This document shows positions 18,601-26,466 of a stretch of DNA of 52,192 nucleotides, piece after piece. Each line of letters begins with the position of its first letter. The first letter of the stretch is position 1. Location of the stretch: positions 1 to 52,192 of the forward strand of contig JAEUOD010000161.1 in NCBI GenBank assembly GCA_016791065.1, in the 5' to 3' direction. Below the pieces are notes generated by a model. It did no database searches. It was not told the DNA's origin and saw nothing but the letters and a program-made list of their open reading frames with translations. The stretch comes from Dechloromonas sp. (GTDB lineage: Bacteria; Pseudomonadota; Gammaproteobacteria; Burkholderiales; Rhodocyclaceae). Position numbers and translations under genes: made by a program.

Positions 18601-19954
18601 GATGGGTGGTCGCATTTGGGTGGAGAGCACCTTGGGACGCGGCAGCACCTTCCACTTTACCGTTCGGCTCAAACACCTCGGTCCCGATCGACGCTTGGGC
18701 CTGCGCGAATTCGGCACCAAACTGGCTGAACAGGCGCACCGCCCGGTATTGATCATCGACGACAATTCCGTTTCGCTAAACATTCTGTGCCACTTGACTC
18801 AGCAACTGGGCCTCAAGGCAGAAGTGGCGGCCAGCGGATACGAAGCCATCCGGAAAATGGATTGCGACTCCCCGGCAGACTATCTGGCCTGCCTGGTCGA
18901 TTGGCAAATGTCGGATATGGATGGCATCGAAACCATCCGGCAAATACGCGCCATCTATGTCAAACGCCAGAAGAGAGTGCCGAAGATGGTGTTGATCACC
19001 GCTTATAGTCATCACAGCGAACTCGATGGTTTAGGCGAAGAAATCGAAAGTGTCCTCGCCAAACCTGTCTGTGCCCGGCACCTATACGTTGAACTGGCCA
19101 ACTGCCTGGGCTTGATGCAGTCCGTAACGCCGTCCGTGGAACGGCGCAAGGCCTCGGTCCTGCAGTGGTCACGCTTCGCCAACCTCGATATCCTGGTCGC
19201 CGAGGATGTCGAGATCAATCGCGAAGTCATCAGTGAACTTCTTGGCAATGTCGGCCTGACGGCACGATTGGCCGTCAATGGTCAGGAATGCCTGCAAGCC
19301 GTTTACGCAAAGCGCCCGGATTTGATCCTGATGGACATTCAAATGCCGATCATGGACGGTTACATGGTTACCAGAGCCCTTCGGGAAAGCCCTGAATTTG
19401 CCGACCTGCCGATCATTGCCCTGACCGCCAACGCCTTGCTCGAGGAAAAGGAACACTGTTTGCAGGCCGGGATGAACGGCCATGTCGCCAAACCCATCCG
19501 CATGGATCAACTATACGAACAACTCGTTGCCTGCCTGCCCGATTGGCGGAAAAATGATAGCGCTCCTGCCCCGGCACGCCCTGCCTACAACCTCGATAAA
19601 TCTGGAGTGCCTCCCAACCCTGCCTTTCCCGGACTCGATGTCGCGGTCGGTCTGAATTATGTCGGCAAAATGCCGCTATATCTGCGACTGCTGGCCAAGT
19701 TCCGCGACAGGTATGGCGAATCCTTCGAAAGCGAGTACTTGCAGGCGAGAAGCACCAATGACTGGAGTTCGCAGATCCGGCTTGCGCACACGATCAAAGG
19801 CGCGGCACGAACCCTCGGTGCCTTTGATCTGGGTGAAGCGGCAGCAGCACTGGAGACCGCAGCCACAGCCAAGGACAGCGCGGCCTGCGACGAGAAGTTC
19901 GTGGATGTGCTGGATCAGTTGCACATTGTGATTGAGGGTTTGCGTGACATCTGA
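15695..19954 (+). CDS. Hybrid sensor histidine kinase (Cache-like, 3 PAS, HisKA, HATPase, 2 REC, HPt)
   Basis: A 1419-residue inner-membrane phosphorelay protein. TM1 lies at about 22-44 and TM2 at about 298-318, enclosing a periplasmic sensor of about 250 residues with Cache-like features (YRDSIPFRLAVESRRPVVTP). Three PAS domains follow (starting near 399, 525 and 643), then HisKA with phospho-accepting His777 (SHEIRTP), the HATPase domain (G boxes DEGIGM and GTGLGLS), two receivers (Asp1069 in LVDWQMSDMDG and Asp1214 in LMDIQMPIMDG) and a C-terminal HPt with His1365 (AHTIKGAARTLG). All phospho-sites are intact. GGAG is seven bases before the ATG at 15695; an earlier in-frame TTG has no ribosome site. 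No separate response regulator is adjacent, so the output partner is encoded elsewhere. The ligand is unknown. Confidence 0.93.
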   Translation: MVAAKSFRQRLSGLLESLRFQLTLGVLLLQALCLTSLAIIAADRLQSSFLEQLEAQQVSNLDFVTKWLESAVTERIESLQAIGKSLPPENWSNSEVVQHHLANQSSINQLFSRDIHVISVSGYRIAETPLRQNIGTDYRDSIPFRLAVESRRPVVTPRIGRNSRRPNLVFAVPVMNTEGMVVAVICGTEELMPGSHFYISDFAHNGQHGGYQVISLAERTYVASTDASLVLTKIPDKAPDPLMERRLSEGFTGAGRSQEPAGSEIISYAKAIKDFNWLVVAYLPAEQALAPLKHLTHTIWIGAILAMLITGMVIWRLMGKQLRPLENAAAEILSALPGKEPARLLETGSREIRVLLQHFNQLHQVIREQFLALQAERDHLELAVQQRTEALMSSERFTRAITDALPSMIAYWDTALRNRFANRAYIEWFETTPGDIEDARMDELLGEEAYRFSEAHVQAALQGEPQCFERMFNLPGKSNRILLVHYIPDGSPDSVKGFFVLVHDITELKQAEQKIQRQADELDDLYNHAPCGYHSLDEQGFIQKINDTELSWLGYSREEILGQRRVTEFLTPASIEIFRQNFPKICAGESLYELPMEFIRKDGSTFPVLLSASAILDEAGHFVCTRSALIDYSQLRRQRETLERVLAASPIAVRIARVEDHHILFVNQAFCDMVRRSKAEAHQVDVSSYYADPGIFEEIRASLARGESVINRMAELHFPDSPDEAHLWVLGSYMNIDYNGQPAVLAWFFDITKLQEAKSEAEAATKAKSAFLANMSHEIRTPMNAIIGMAELALATDLNTRQLNYVNKIKAASEGLLTIINDILDFSKIEAGKLEMERTPFVLESIFDQLSSVVALRAENHGIELYYDIDEDTRLLEGDPLRLGQVFTNLVSNSLKFSTGGNVIVKVRTTTLEGQNVELHCSVSDEGIGMSEEQASRLFSPFSQGDTSTTRRFGGTGLGLSISRQLIEMMGGRIWVESTLGRGSTFHFTVRLKHLGPDRRLGLREFGTKLAEQAHRPVLIIDDNSVSLNILCHLTQQLGLKAEVAASGYEAIRKMDCDSPADYLACLVDWQMSDMDGIETIRQIRAIYVKRQKRVPKMVLITAYSHHSELDGLGEEIESVLAKPVCARHLYVELANCLGLMQSVTPSVERRKASVLQWSRFANLDILVAEDVEINREVISELLGNVGLTARLAVNGQECLQAVYAKRPDLILMDIQMPIMDGYMVTRALRESPEFADLPIIALTANALLEEKEHCLQAGMNGHVAKPIRMDQLYEQLVACLPDWRKNDSAPAPARPAYNLDKSGVPPNPAFPGLDVAVGLNYVGKMPLYLRLLAKFRDRYGESFESEYLQARSTNDWSSQIRLAHTIKGAARTLGAFDLGEAAAALETAATAKDSAACDEKFVDVLDQLHIVIEGLRDI

Positions 19955-20108
19955 GCTGTCCGATCATTGATGGAGTCAGGCGCTCGTAACCCAACATCGA
20001 CGCCTACCGTATCTTGGTCGTGAACAACCGAAATTCATATTTGCTTACAACCTGTAATACCCCCTGATGAGAAGCAGGGCCTAAACTTTTGTCATCGGAA
20101 CATTCCAA

Positions 20109-21440
20109 ATGACACAAATCATGAAACGCCCGCTATTCTGGCTTGCCCTGCTTCCCCTCGGCCTCTGGGCTGCCTTCGCCCTCCCCGAAGTTCTCGCCAA
20201 AAACCCCGCCGGCTTCTGGGACTGGCGCCGCCCACTGATTCTGCTCTCCGGCCTGTTCGCTCTCTGGTGGATGAGCGCCGGGATGGTGCTGGCGGCACGG
20301 CCGGCCTGGCTGGAAGGGCGATTCGGCGGGCTCGACAAGCTCTACCGCTTGCACAAGCATATCGGCATTGGGGCCGGCGTACTGGTCTTCACGCACTGGA
20401 TGCTGGAATGGCTGCCCAAGAAGCTGTCGAAGGCGGGCTGGATCGCCGGCCCGAACCGCCCGCGCGGGCCACGCGGCGAACCCGACCTGTGGATCGAACT
20501 GGCCAAGGACGTCGGCGAATGGGCCGGCTACATCCTGCTCGCGCTGGTCGTCGTCGCCCTTGTCCGGCGTATTCCCTATCGTTGGTTCCGACTGGTTCAC
20601 AAGGCGTTCGGCCTCGTCTTCCTGGCCGGCGCCTTCCATGGCCTGATGCTGCTGCCGGCCAGCTATTGGCAAAGCCTACTCGGCTGGCTGACCGCCGCGC
20701 TGGCTGCTGCCGGCGCCGTTCCCGCCCTGCTTTCTTTGGCTGGCCGGATCGGGCGCAAGCGCCAGCATGCGGCAAGCGTCGAGGCGATTCGCCAGCACCC
20801 GGGGCAACTGCTCGAAATCGTTTGCCGCCCCTTGGCCGGTTGGCCGGGACACCGCGCCGGCCAGTTCCTCTTCATCGACTTTGGCCTGCGTGGCGAAGGG
20901 GCCCACCCCTTCACCATCGCTTCCGACTGGAATGGGCAGCAAGGCACGCTGACGCTGGCAATCAAGGCGCTTGGCGACTTTACGCGCCAATTGCCGTCGC
21001 TCGTCCAACCCGGGCAGCACATCACACTCGAAGGCCCTTACGGTCGTTTCGATTTCGCCCCGGCTGCCGGCGAGCATCAGGTCTGGGTCGCCGGCGGTAT
21101 CGGCGTCACGCCCTTCCTCGCCCGACTCGGCGAACTGGCCCATGAAAACGGCTCCGCGAAGATCAATGCCGACTTTTTCTACAGCACGCCCGAGGCCGCC
21201 CCCGACGAGTTTCCTTCGGCGCTCGCCGAACGTTGTGCCGCCGCCGGCGTTCGCCTGCATCGGCGGATCAGCGAGCGTGACGGCCCGCTGACTTCGCACG
21301 ATATCGCCGCCTGTCTGCAACCGGGCAGCAGCGTCTGGTTCTGCGGGCCGGCAGCCTGGGGCCAGGCACTGGGCAAAACCCTGATCGCCGGCGGCCTGCC
21401 AGAGTGCGCCTTCCACCAGGAAGCCTTCGATTTCCGTTAG
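20109..21440 (+). CDS. Ferric-reductase-like transmembrane flavocytochrome
   Basis: A 443-residue inner-membrane oxidoreductase. The N-terminal half has about six helices with two histidine pairs at the family spacing, His82/His96 and His164/His177, likely bis-His ligands of two b-type haems (ferric reductase/NADPH oxidase superfamily). The C-terminal half is a ferredoxin-NADP+ reductase module: FAD motif HPFTIAS (about 261-267), a GPYGRF loop, nicotinamide motif GGIGVTPFLA (about 331-340) and the FCGP motif near the C terminus. It would move electrons from cytoplasmic NAD(P)H across the membrane to ferric iron, oxygen or another acceptor; the acceptor is unknown. The start is the ATG opening MTQIMKRP; a second ATG four codons on is possible. 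It stands alone, with the kinase before it and a Spx-like gene after. Confidence 0.85.
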   Translation: MTQIMKRPLFWLALLPLGLWAAFALPEVLAKNPAGFWDWRRPLILLSGLFALWWMSAGMVLAARPAWLEGRFGGLDKLYRLHKHIGIGAGVLVFTHWMLEWLPKKLSKAGWIAGPNRPRGPRGEPDLWIELAKDVGEWAGYILLALVVVALVRRIPYRWFRLVHKAFGLVFLAGAFHGLMLLPASYWQSLLGWLTAALAAAGAVPALLSLAGRIGRKRQHAASVEAIRQHPGQLLEIVCRPLAGWPGHRAGQFLFIDFGLRGEGAHPFTIASDWNGQQGTLTLAIKALGDFTRQLPSLVQPGQHITLEGPYGRFDFAPAAGEHQVWVAGGIGVTPFLARLGELAHENGSAKINADFFYSTPEAAPDEFPSALAERCAAAGVRLHRRISERDGPLTSHDIAACLQPGSSVWFCGPAAWGQALGKTLIAGGLPECAFHQEAFDFR

Positions 21441-21531
21441 GCAGATCGTTCGTTCCCTTGTCCCGGCAGCCGCCGGAACGAGCATCGGCGCGGCTGTTAT
21501 CATTCGTCCTTTGCAACGAATCATGACGGCA

Positions 21532-21876
21532 ATGAACAAGGTATTTGGCATCAAGAACTGCGACACCATGAAGAAAGCCATGGCCTGGCTGAGTGAAAAC
21601 GGCGTCGCCTACGAATTCATCGATTACAAGAAGGCCGGCGTCGCCGAAGCCGGCCTGCCGGACTGGAACGCCCGCGCTGGCTGGCAGAAGCTGCTCAACA
21701 CGCGCGGCCTGATGTGGAAAAAACTCAGCGACGAGGAACGTGCCGACGTCGACGAGGCCAAGGCGCTCAAGCTGATGGCGCAATATCCCAGCCTGATCAA
21801 GCGTCCCGTGCTCGATACCGGCAGCAAGCTGCTGGTCGGCTTCAGTCCTGAAACCTACGCCGCGGAGCTGAAATGA
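21532..21876 (+). CDS. Spx/ArsC-like (YffB/MgsR family) thioredoxin-fold protein
   Basis: A 114-residue thioredoxin-fold protein of the ArsC superfamily, YffB branch. The signature GIKNCDTMKKA carries a single Cys10, with no second Cys three residues on, as in YffB and unlike Spx CxxC. LIKRPVLD near residue 88 is the conserved arginine loop of ArsC-type proteins. It lacks the other arsenate-reductase cysteines, so arsenate reduction is doubtful; YffB is thought to be a glutathione-dependent thiol reductase. Two in-frame ATGs (21523 and 21532) compete; 21532 gives the usual family N terminus. Its stop overlaps the hslO start in ATGA (21873-21876), so the two thiol-related genes are translationally coupled. 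Confidence 0.85.
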   Translation: MNKVFGIKNCDTMKKAMAWLSENGVAYEFIDYKKAGVAEAGLPDWNARAGWQKLLNTRGLMWKKLSDEERADVDEAKALKLMAQYPSLIKRPVLDTGSKLLVGFSPETYAAELK

Positions 21877-22754
21877 ACGCCAGCTACGTCCGCCGCTTTC
21901 TCTTTGAAAATCTCGACATTCGTGGCGCCATCGTCCATCTTGGCGACGCTTGGCAGCAGATGCAGGCCGGCCGCGACTACCAGCCGACCGTCGCCCAGTT
22001 GCTCGGCGAAACTGCTGCCGTTACTGCCTTGATCGCAGGCCAGCTCAAGCAGCCTGGCCGGCTGACCCTGCAGTTGCGCGGCAACGGCCCGATCCAGCTG
22101 CTCATCATGGACTGCAACGAAAAGTTGCAGATGCGCGGCATGGCACGCAGCAATCCCGTCGTCCTGCCGGCGCCGGTGCCCGATCTGCTCGGTGCCCATC
22201 AGGGGGGGCAGTTGATGATGAGCCTCGACCTGCCGGAAGCTCGCCAGCCCTACCAGAGCTTCGTGCCAATGAACGGCGACAGCATCGCCGCCATTTTCGA
22301 ACATTATCTGGAACAGTCGGAACAGCAGGCGTCACGCCTGTTCGCAACCGCCGCCCCGGGCGCTGCAGCCTGCCTTTTCCTGCAGAAAATGCCCGATGCC
22401 GACAAGCATGACGCCGATGCCTGGGCACGCATCACGCAACTGGCCGCCACCGTCAAGCCGGCAGAACTGCTTGAACTCGATGCCGAATCGCTGCTCACGC
22501 GGCTCTTCCATGAGGACATGGCAGCGCACGGCCTGCGTCTGTACGATGCGCTGCCCGTCGTCTATCACTGCCCCATGGATTGGGAGAAGGTGCGCGACAT
22601 GGTGCGTTCGCTCGGCCGTGCCGATGCCGAGACCATCCTCGCCGAGCATGGCGAAATCCTGATCCGCGACGATATCTGCAATCACGACTATCGTTTTTCC
22701 GCCGCCGACGTCGCCGCGCTCTTCGCCGCCAGCGAAGGCAAGGCGCTGCATTGA
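21873..22754 (+). CDS. hslO: Hsp33 family chaperone HslO with degenerate cysteine switch
   Basis: A 293-residue cytosolic holdase chaperone. The N-terminal domain (RGAIVHLGDAW, a QLLGETAAVTALIAG block, then GNGPIQLLIMDC) and the C-terminal SLGRADAETILAEHGEI block are classic Hsp33. In E. coli the C-terminal domain binds zinc through CxC and CxxC; oxidation of these cysteines turns the chaperone on. Here the first pair reads C233-P-M235 and the second D266-D-I-C269, so only two of four cysteines remain. Zinc binding and redox activation must be altered or absent, or other residues substitute. The start overlaps the preceding gene in ATGA and the stop overlaps the next kinase start, so three genes form one coupled unit. 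Confidence 0.93.
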   Translation: MNASYVRRFLFENLDIRGAIVHLGDAWQQMQAGRDYQPTVAQLLGETAAVTALIAGQLKQPGRLTLQLRGNGPIQLLIMDCNEKLQMRGMARSNPVVLPAPVPDLLGAHQGGQLMMSLDLPEARQPYQSFVPMNGDSIAAIFEHYLEQSEQQASRLFATAAPGAAACLFLQKMPDADKHDADAWARITQLAATVKPAELLELDAESLLTRLFHEDMAAHGLRLYDALPVVYHCPMDWEKVRDMVRSLGRADAETILAEHGEILIRDDICNHDYRFSAADVAALFAASEGKALH

Positions 22755-24130
22755 AACCGGAAGCCGATCCGTCCATCCTCGGCCGGCAGGTCGAACTGCT
22801 CTACCGCAATCTGCGGTTGGGGCAGATCATGTCCGTCCTCAACGCGAGCTTCCTGATCTGGGTTGCCTCGCCGACCGTGAGCGGACTGGCACTGGGCATC
22901 TGGTGGCTGCTGGCCACCCTGGTCGCCCTCGGGCGAATCCGCCTGGCGGCGCTCTTTCACCAGCATCCGGATGAAGCGCGCCAGGCCGCGACCGCGCTCT
23001 GGCACCACCGCGCCCTGTTCGGGGCGCTGATCAGCGGGCTGATCTGGGCGGGCGGCACCCTCCTGCTGATGGCACCCGGCAATACCACGCTGCAGCTGTT
23101 CACCGCCTTCGTCATGGCCGGCATGGTCGCCGGTGCGGTGCCGGTACTCGCCGCCGACCGGCGCATCTTCCGCAGCTTTGCCTGGCCCATCGTGCTCGCT
23201 GTCGCGATCAGTGCATTCGGGCTCGATGCCCTGCACATCGCGCTGACCGCCATGTCGCTGCTCTTCCTGATGATCGCGACGCGCAGTGCCGACTATTTTC
23301 ACCAGACGCTGCTCGAATCCCTGCGCCTGCAACACGAAAAGGAGGCCCTGGTCGGCAAGCTGGAGCGGGCGCGCGCGATTGCCGAACAATCGGACCGGGC
23401 GAAGACCGAGTTCCTGGCCAACATCAGCCACGAATTGCGGACACCGCTGAACGGTATCGTCGGGCTCGGCGAATTGCTCGATCTCGAAGCATTGACGCCC
23501 GAGCAACAGGAACTGCTGACCCCGCTGCGCCGTTCGGCCGATGATCTGATGCGCATGATCGGCAACCTGATCGAACTGTCGTCGCTCGAAGCCGGCTACA
23601 TCAAGCCGCAAGCATCGGCCTTCATCACGACCGAACTCGCCGAATCGCTGCTCAGCGGGCACCGGACAGCGGCCCGCGAGCGGGGATTGGAGCTGCGCGA
23701 AGCCATCGACCCCGCACTACCGCAAATCATCGTCGGCGATATTGCCCGCCTGCGCCAAGTTTTCGCGCAACTGGTCGGCAACGCCATCAAGTTCACCGAA
23801 CGTGGGCATGTCGAAATTGCCATTCGCCTGCTGGATGCGAACACAGAGCGCAGTCTCATCGAATTCTGCATCAGCGACAGCGGCCCCGGCATCGCCCCGG
23901 AAAAACTACGCCTGCTCAGCGGCCTGCTCGTCCAGGGCGATGGTTCGAGCATCCGCCGTCACGGCGGCATCGGCGTCGGCCTGCCGATCGCACGCAAGCT
24001 GATCGAACTGCTTGGCGGCGAACTGCGCATCGAAAGCGAAAGCGGCGTCGGCAGCCGCTTCCGCTTCAGTCTTCCATTCGCCCACCGGATCGAAGACGAG
24101 GCTTCGCCTGCCGCCAACGCTCAAGGGTAG
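22751..24130 (+). CDS. Membrane sensor histidine kinase (HisKA, HATPase)
   Basis: A kinase of about 459 residues. Up to six hydrophobic helices fill residues about 30-190 with almost no periplasmic loop, a layout like MASE-type integral sensors. A coiled linker follows, then HisKA with His227 (ISHELRTPLNG) and an HATPase domain (DSGPGIAP; a GIGVGLPIARK G2 box, with GIGVG in place of GTGLG). There is no receiver or PAS domain. The start is not certain: a TTG at 22751 overlaps the hslO TGA and preserves residues before the first helix, while the first ATG (22829) would cut 26 residues. Its 3' end overlaps the lipoprotein gene on the other strand by 10 bases. The signal and response regulator are unknown. 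Confidence 0.87.
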   Translation: MKPEADPSILGRQVELLYRNLRLGQIMSVLNASFLIWVASPTVSGLALGIWWLLATLVALGRIRLAALFHQHPDEARQAATALWHHRALFGALISGLIWAGGTLLLMAPGNTTLQLFTAFVMAGMVAGAVPVLAADRRIFRSFAWPIVLAVAISAFGLDALHIALTAMSLLFLMIATRSADYFHQTLLESLRLQHEKEALVGKLERARAIAEQSDRAKTEFLANISHELRTPLNGIVGLGELLDLEALTPEQQELLTPLRRSADDLMRMIGNLIELSSLEAGYIKPQASAFITTELAESLLSGHRTAARERGLELREAIDPALPQIIVGDIARLRQVFAQLVGNAIKFTERGHVEIAIRLLDANTERSLIEFCISDSGPGIAPEKLRLLSGLLVQGDGSSIRRHGGIGVGLPIARKLIELLGGELRIESESGVGSRFRFSLPFAHRIEDEASPAANAQG

Positions 24131-24603
24131 CGCAGTTCGACGCGACGCATCGTGCGTCGGCATTCGGTCGTGATGCACCCACCCGCCGTCTTTTCCATAC
24201 CCACGGCGTAACGCCTGATCTGCAGGGCCGGCACGCCCAGCTTGCGCAATACCTGGAAAACCGCATTGACGCGCTGTTCGGCAATTGCCAGCTTGTAGGC
24301 CCGACTGCCCTGGTCGTCGGTCATGCCCAGGAGGGTGACGATCCGCTTTGCATCGGCCTTGAGCGCCAAAGCATGCGCTTCGAGTTTGCGCCGCCCAATA
24401 GCGTCAACCTGCGTCCCTCCAGGGGAAAAGAAGATGCGGTTCTCCGGCAGGCTGGAGGGCTCTTCCACATTGCCGACCCGAGGCATTTCGGGTTGAGCCG
24501 GTACAGTCATTGGCGGCTGCACCGGTGGAACGTCGGGGGCCGGCGTGGCGCAAGCCACCAGCAAGGAGAGCGATACGAGCCCGAGCAAGCCCAGGCCCTT
24601 CAC
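24121..24603 (-). CDS. OmpA-family lipoprotein
   Basis: A 160-residue envelope lipoprotein. The signal peptide ends in a lipobox LLVAC with Cys18 as the lipidated residue; the next residues (ATP) do not carry the Asp+2 inner-membrane retention signal, so outer-membrane placement is expected. A proline-rich linker (about 20-45) precedes an OmpA-like peptidoglycan-binding domain: IFFSPGGTQVD, then a TDDQGSRAYKLAIAEQRVNAV helix like the NxxLSxxRAxxV motif, and RRVEL at the end. The Asp and Arg that normally contact diaminopimelate are approximated by D97 and R112, so binding is likely but not certain. The GTG start overlaps the marR stop in GTGA (24600-24603), showing coupling to marR. Confidence 0.82.
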   Translation of the reverse strand: MKGLGLLGLVSLSLLVACATPAPDVPPVQPPMTVPAQPEMPRVGNVEEPSSLPENRIFFSPGGTQVDAIGRRKLEAHALALKADAKRIVTLLGMTDDQGSRAYKLAIAEQRVNAVFQVLRKLGVPALQIRRYAVGMEKTAGGCITTECRRTMRRVELRYP

Positions 24604-25109
24604 GACAGATGCTCCGGTGCAACCATGTCGGCCAGCGGCGTGCGTGCGGATGCCTCATCCTTACCCGGAAGGTGGCGGATCAATTCATCTAGATTGATAT
24701 GCAATGTTTTCAGCACCACCTCGGGCAGGGCTGCCAGCGCCTCCGGCAGAATACCCTCGGCCGGCCCCGGCAGGGCGGCCAGGGCCGCCACGCCCTGTTC
24801 AGCCAGATGCAGGCCGACCCGGCGCTGATCACCGCTGCGCTTCTGCTTATCGAGGCACTCGCGCGCCACAAGCTTGTCTACGAGCAGGCTGCAGGTCGAT
24901 TGATGCACGCCCATGCGGCGGGCCAGTTCGCCGATCCCGATTCCCGGCGTACGCGCCACTTCCTGCAACACCCACATCTGCGAACCGGACATGCCGCAGC
25001 GCTCCTCGACCAGACGGAAATACTGGCGCATGGAACCGAAGATCAGGCGAAATTGCTGCAGGACGTCGAGCGCCAGCGGCGTCGCCAAGTTGTCGTGAGG
25101 GCTGCTCAT
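24600..25109 (-). CDS. MarR-family transcriptional regulator
   Basis: A 169-residue winged-helix regulator. The core (SGSQMWVLQEVARTPGIG, then ELARRMGVHQSTCSLLVDKLVARE as the helix-turn-helix, and RSGDQRRVGLHL as the wing) is typical of MarR. Such proteins are dimeric repressors released by phenolic ligands or by oxidation; there is a Cys in the recognition-helix region that could be redox active. The chosen ATG (25109) lies about 38 bases after a TATAAT -10 element; the frame can also be opened at a TTG 15 codons upstream, but that would fall at the predicted transcription start. It is divergent from the antiporter operon at 25243, and an overlapping inverted repeat between them is a probable operator for both. 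Confidence 0.88.
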   Translation of the reverse strand: MSSPHDNLATPLALDVLQQFRLIFGSMRQYFRLVEERCGMSGSQMWVLQEVARTPGIGIGELARRMGVHQSTCSLLVDKLVARECLDKQKRSGDQRRVGLHLAEQGVAALAALPGPAEGILPEALAALPEVVLKTLHINLDELIRHLPGKDEASARTPLADMVAPEHLS

Positions 25110-25151
25110 GGCCGTAAAGACATCTCCATGGGTTGCGTCGATGAAATGTGT

Positions 25152-25171
25152 CAATTATATTGCTTATCAAT
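25152..25171. promoter_or_regulatory. Probable MarR operator and marR -10 box
   Basis: Two overlapping inverted repeats, CAAT-TAT-ATTG (25152-25162) and ATTG-CTTAT-CAAT (25159-25171), sit between the divergent marR and antiporter genes. On the minus strand a perfect TATAAT (25154-25159) falls inside the first repeat, so a bound regulator would block marR transcription. The AT-rich repeat contrasts with the GC-rich surroundings. That MarR binds here, and that it also controls the plus-strand operon, is inferred. Confidence 0.6.
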
Positions 25172-25242
25172 GTATTTTATGGGCAGGATTTTGCTGCTCC
25201 TTTTGACAGGAGTTTTCAGGGGGCACGACGCCCTCCTTCCAT

Positions 25243-26466
25243 ATGGCCAACACGATCCAACTTTTCGGCCTCGTCCTGATCGGCGGCCTGCTGGCCGGCG
25301 AAGTCTCCCGACGCCTGGCCGGCCTACCGCGCACGACAGGCTACGTCATGTTCGGCCTGCTCAGCGGCCAGAGCGGCCTGGGCTGGATCAGTCCGCTGCA
25401 TATCGAATCGGCCCAACTCTTTATCGATCTCGGCCTGGGGCTCATCCTTTTCGAACTGGGGTCGCTGGTTCCGCGTACCGACCTATCGGTCGCGCGCGAC
25501 CGCCTGTTCGCCGGGCTCAATATCGCCGGCCTCTCCGGCCTGGCCATGTTCGCGTTGCTATTCCTGGCCGGCTATTCGGCACCCGACGCCCTGTTCGCCA
25601 GCGCCCTCTGCCTCGCCACCTCGGCGGCCATCACCATCGCCACCTGCAGTGATGTCGGCGCCAAAGGCGAACGCTCCGGACTGCTCTACACCATGGTTGC
25701 GCTCAACGGCTGCCTGGCCTTTACCGTCATCGCCGTCCTCATGCCCTTCCTCGACACCACGACCGACAGCGGCCTGCTGGCCCGCCTGGGCAGTGCCCTC
25801 GGCACCATCGCCATCTCCCTGCTGATCGGGGCCACCTGTGCCGGCGTCGTCCTCTTCGGTGCCCGCCGGCTGGAACGGCAGCCCGAGCACCATCACCTGC
25901 TGATCCTCGGCTGCATCGTGGCCGGCGTCGGCAGCGCCGTCCAGCTGGAAATCTCGGTCTTCCTGCCGATGCTGATCTTCGGCTATCTGGTCCACGCCTT
26001 CGACCACCAGCAGCGGGTCATCGGCATCCGCATCGCCAGCGATGCCCGGGTCTTTCTCGTCATCACCTTCGTCCTCGCCGGCGCGGCGCTCGACATCGCC
26101 CATCTCCAGCACTACTGGCCGCAGGCGCTCGCCATTGCCGGCCTGCGCCTCGGCGGGCAATGGTTGGGTAGCTGGCTCAACCGCCAGCGTCTCGGCCTGA
26201 GCACGGCGCGGGAATGTCTATTTTTATCCATCGGCCTGCAACCGATGTCGAGCGTTGCCCTGGTTCTGCTGTCCAACACCCAGGTGCTCTACGCCGAACT
26301 CGATCCCGACCTCGTCGGCGCCCTGCTCGCCACGCTGCTGCTGATGCAGCTGTTCGGCCCGCTGGCGACGCAGACCGCAATCAAAGGCTTCGGCGAAGCC
26401 ACCCGCCTGGCACCCCGACCGAAACCGGGCGACCCCGGTATCCCCCAAGGAGGAAATCCGACATGA
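25243..26466 (+). CDS. Cation:proton antiporter (CPA2 type), first copy
   Basis: A 407-residue inner-membrane protein with about 12 hydrophobic helices and the Na+/H+ exchanger fold seen in KefB/KefC membrane domains. LGLGLILFELGSL (about 64-76) and a FLVITFVLAGAALD block (about 267-280) match the conserved helices of the family. The C-terminal nucleotide-binding (RCK/TrkA-N) domain of KefB/KefC is absent, so gating by NADH or glutathione adducts would have to come from another protein. It is the first gene of five consecutive plus-strand genes; its stop overlaps the next start in ATGA. It is divergent from marR across a 133-base gap with operator-like repeats. The transported ion is not determined. 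Confidence 0.85.
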   Translation: MANTIQLFGLVLIGGLLAGEVSRRLAGLPRTTGYVMFGLLSGQSGLGWISPLHIESAQLFIDLGLGLILFELGSLVPRTDLSVARDRLFAGLNIAGLSGLAMFALLFLAGYSAPDALFASALCLATSAAITIATCSDVGAKGERSGLLYTMVALNGCLAFTVIAVLMPFLDTTTDSGLLARLGSALGTIAISLLIGATCAGVVLFGARRLERQPEHHHLLILGCIVAGVGSAVQLEISVFLPMLIFGYLVHAFDHQQRVIGIRIASDARVFLVITFVLAGAALDIAHLQHYWPQALAIAGLRLGGQWLGSWLNRQRLGLSTARECLFLSIGLQPMSSVALVLLSNTQVLYAELDPDLVGALLATLLLMQLFGPLATQTAIKGFGEATRLAPRPKPGDPGIPQGGNPT

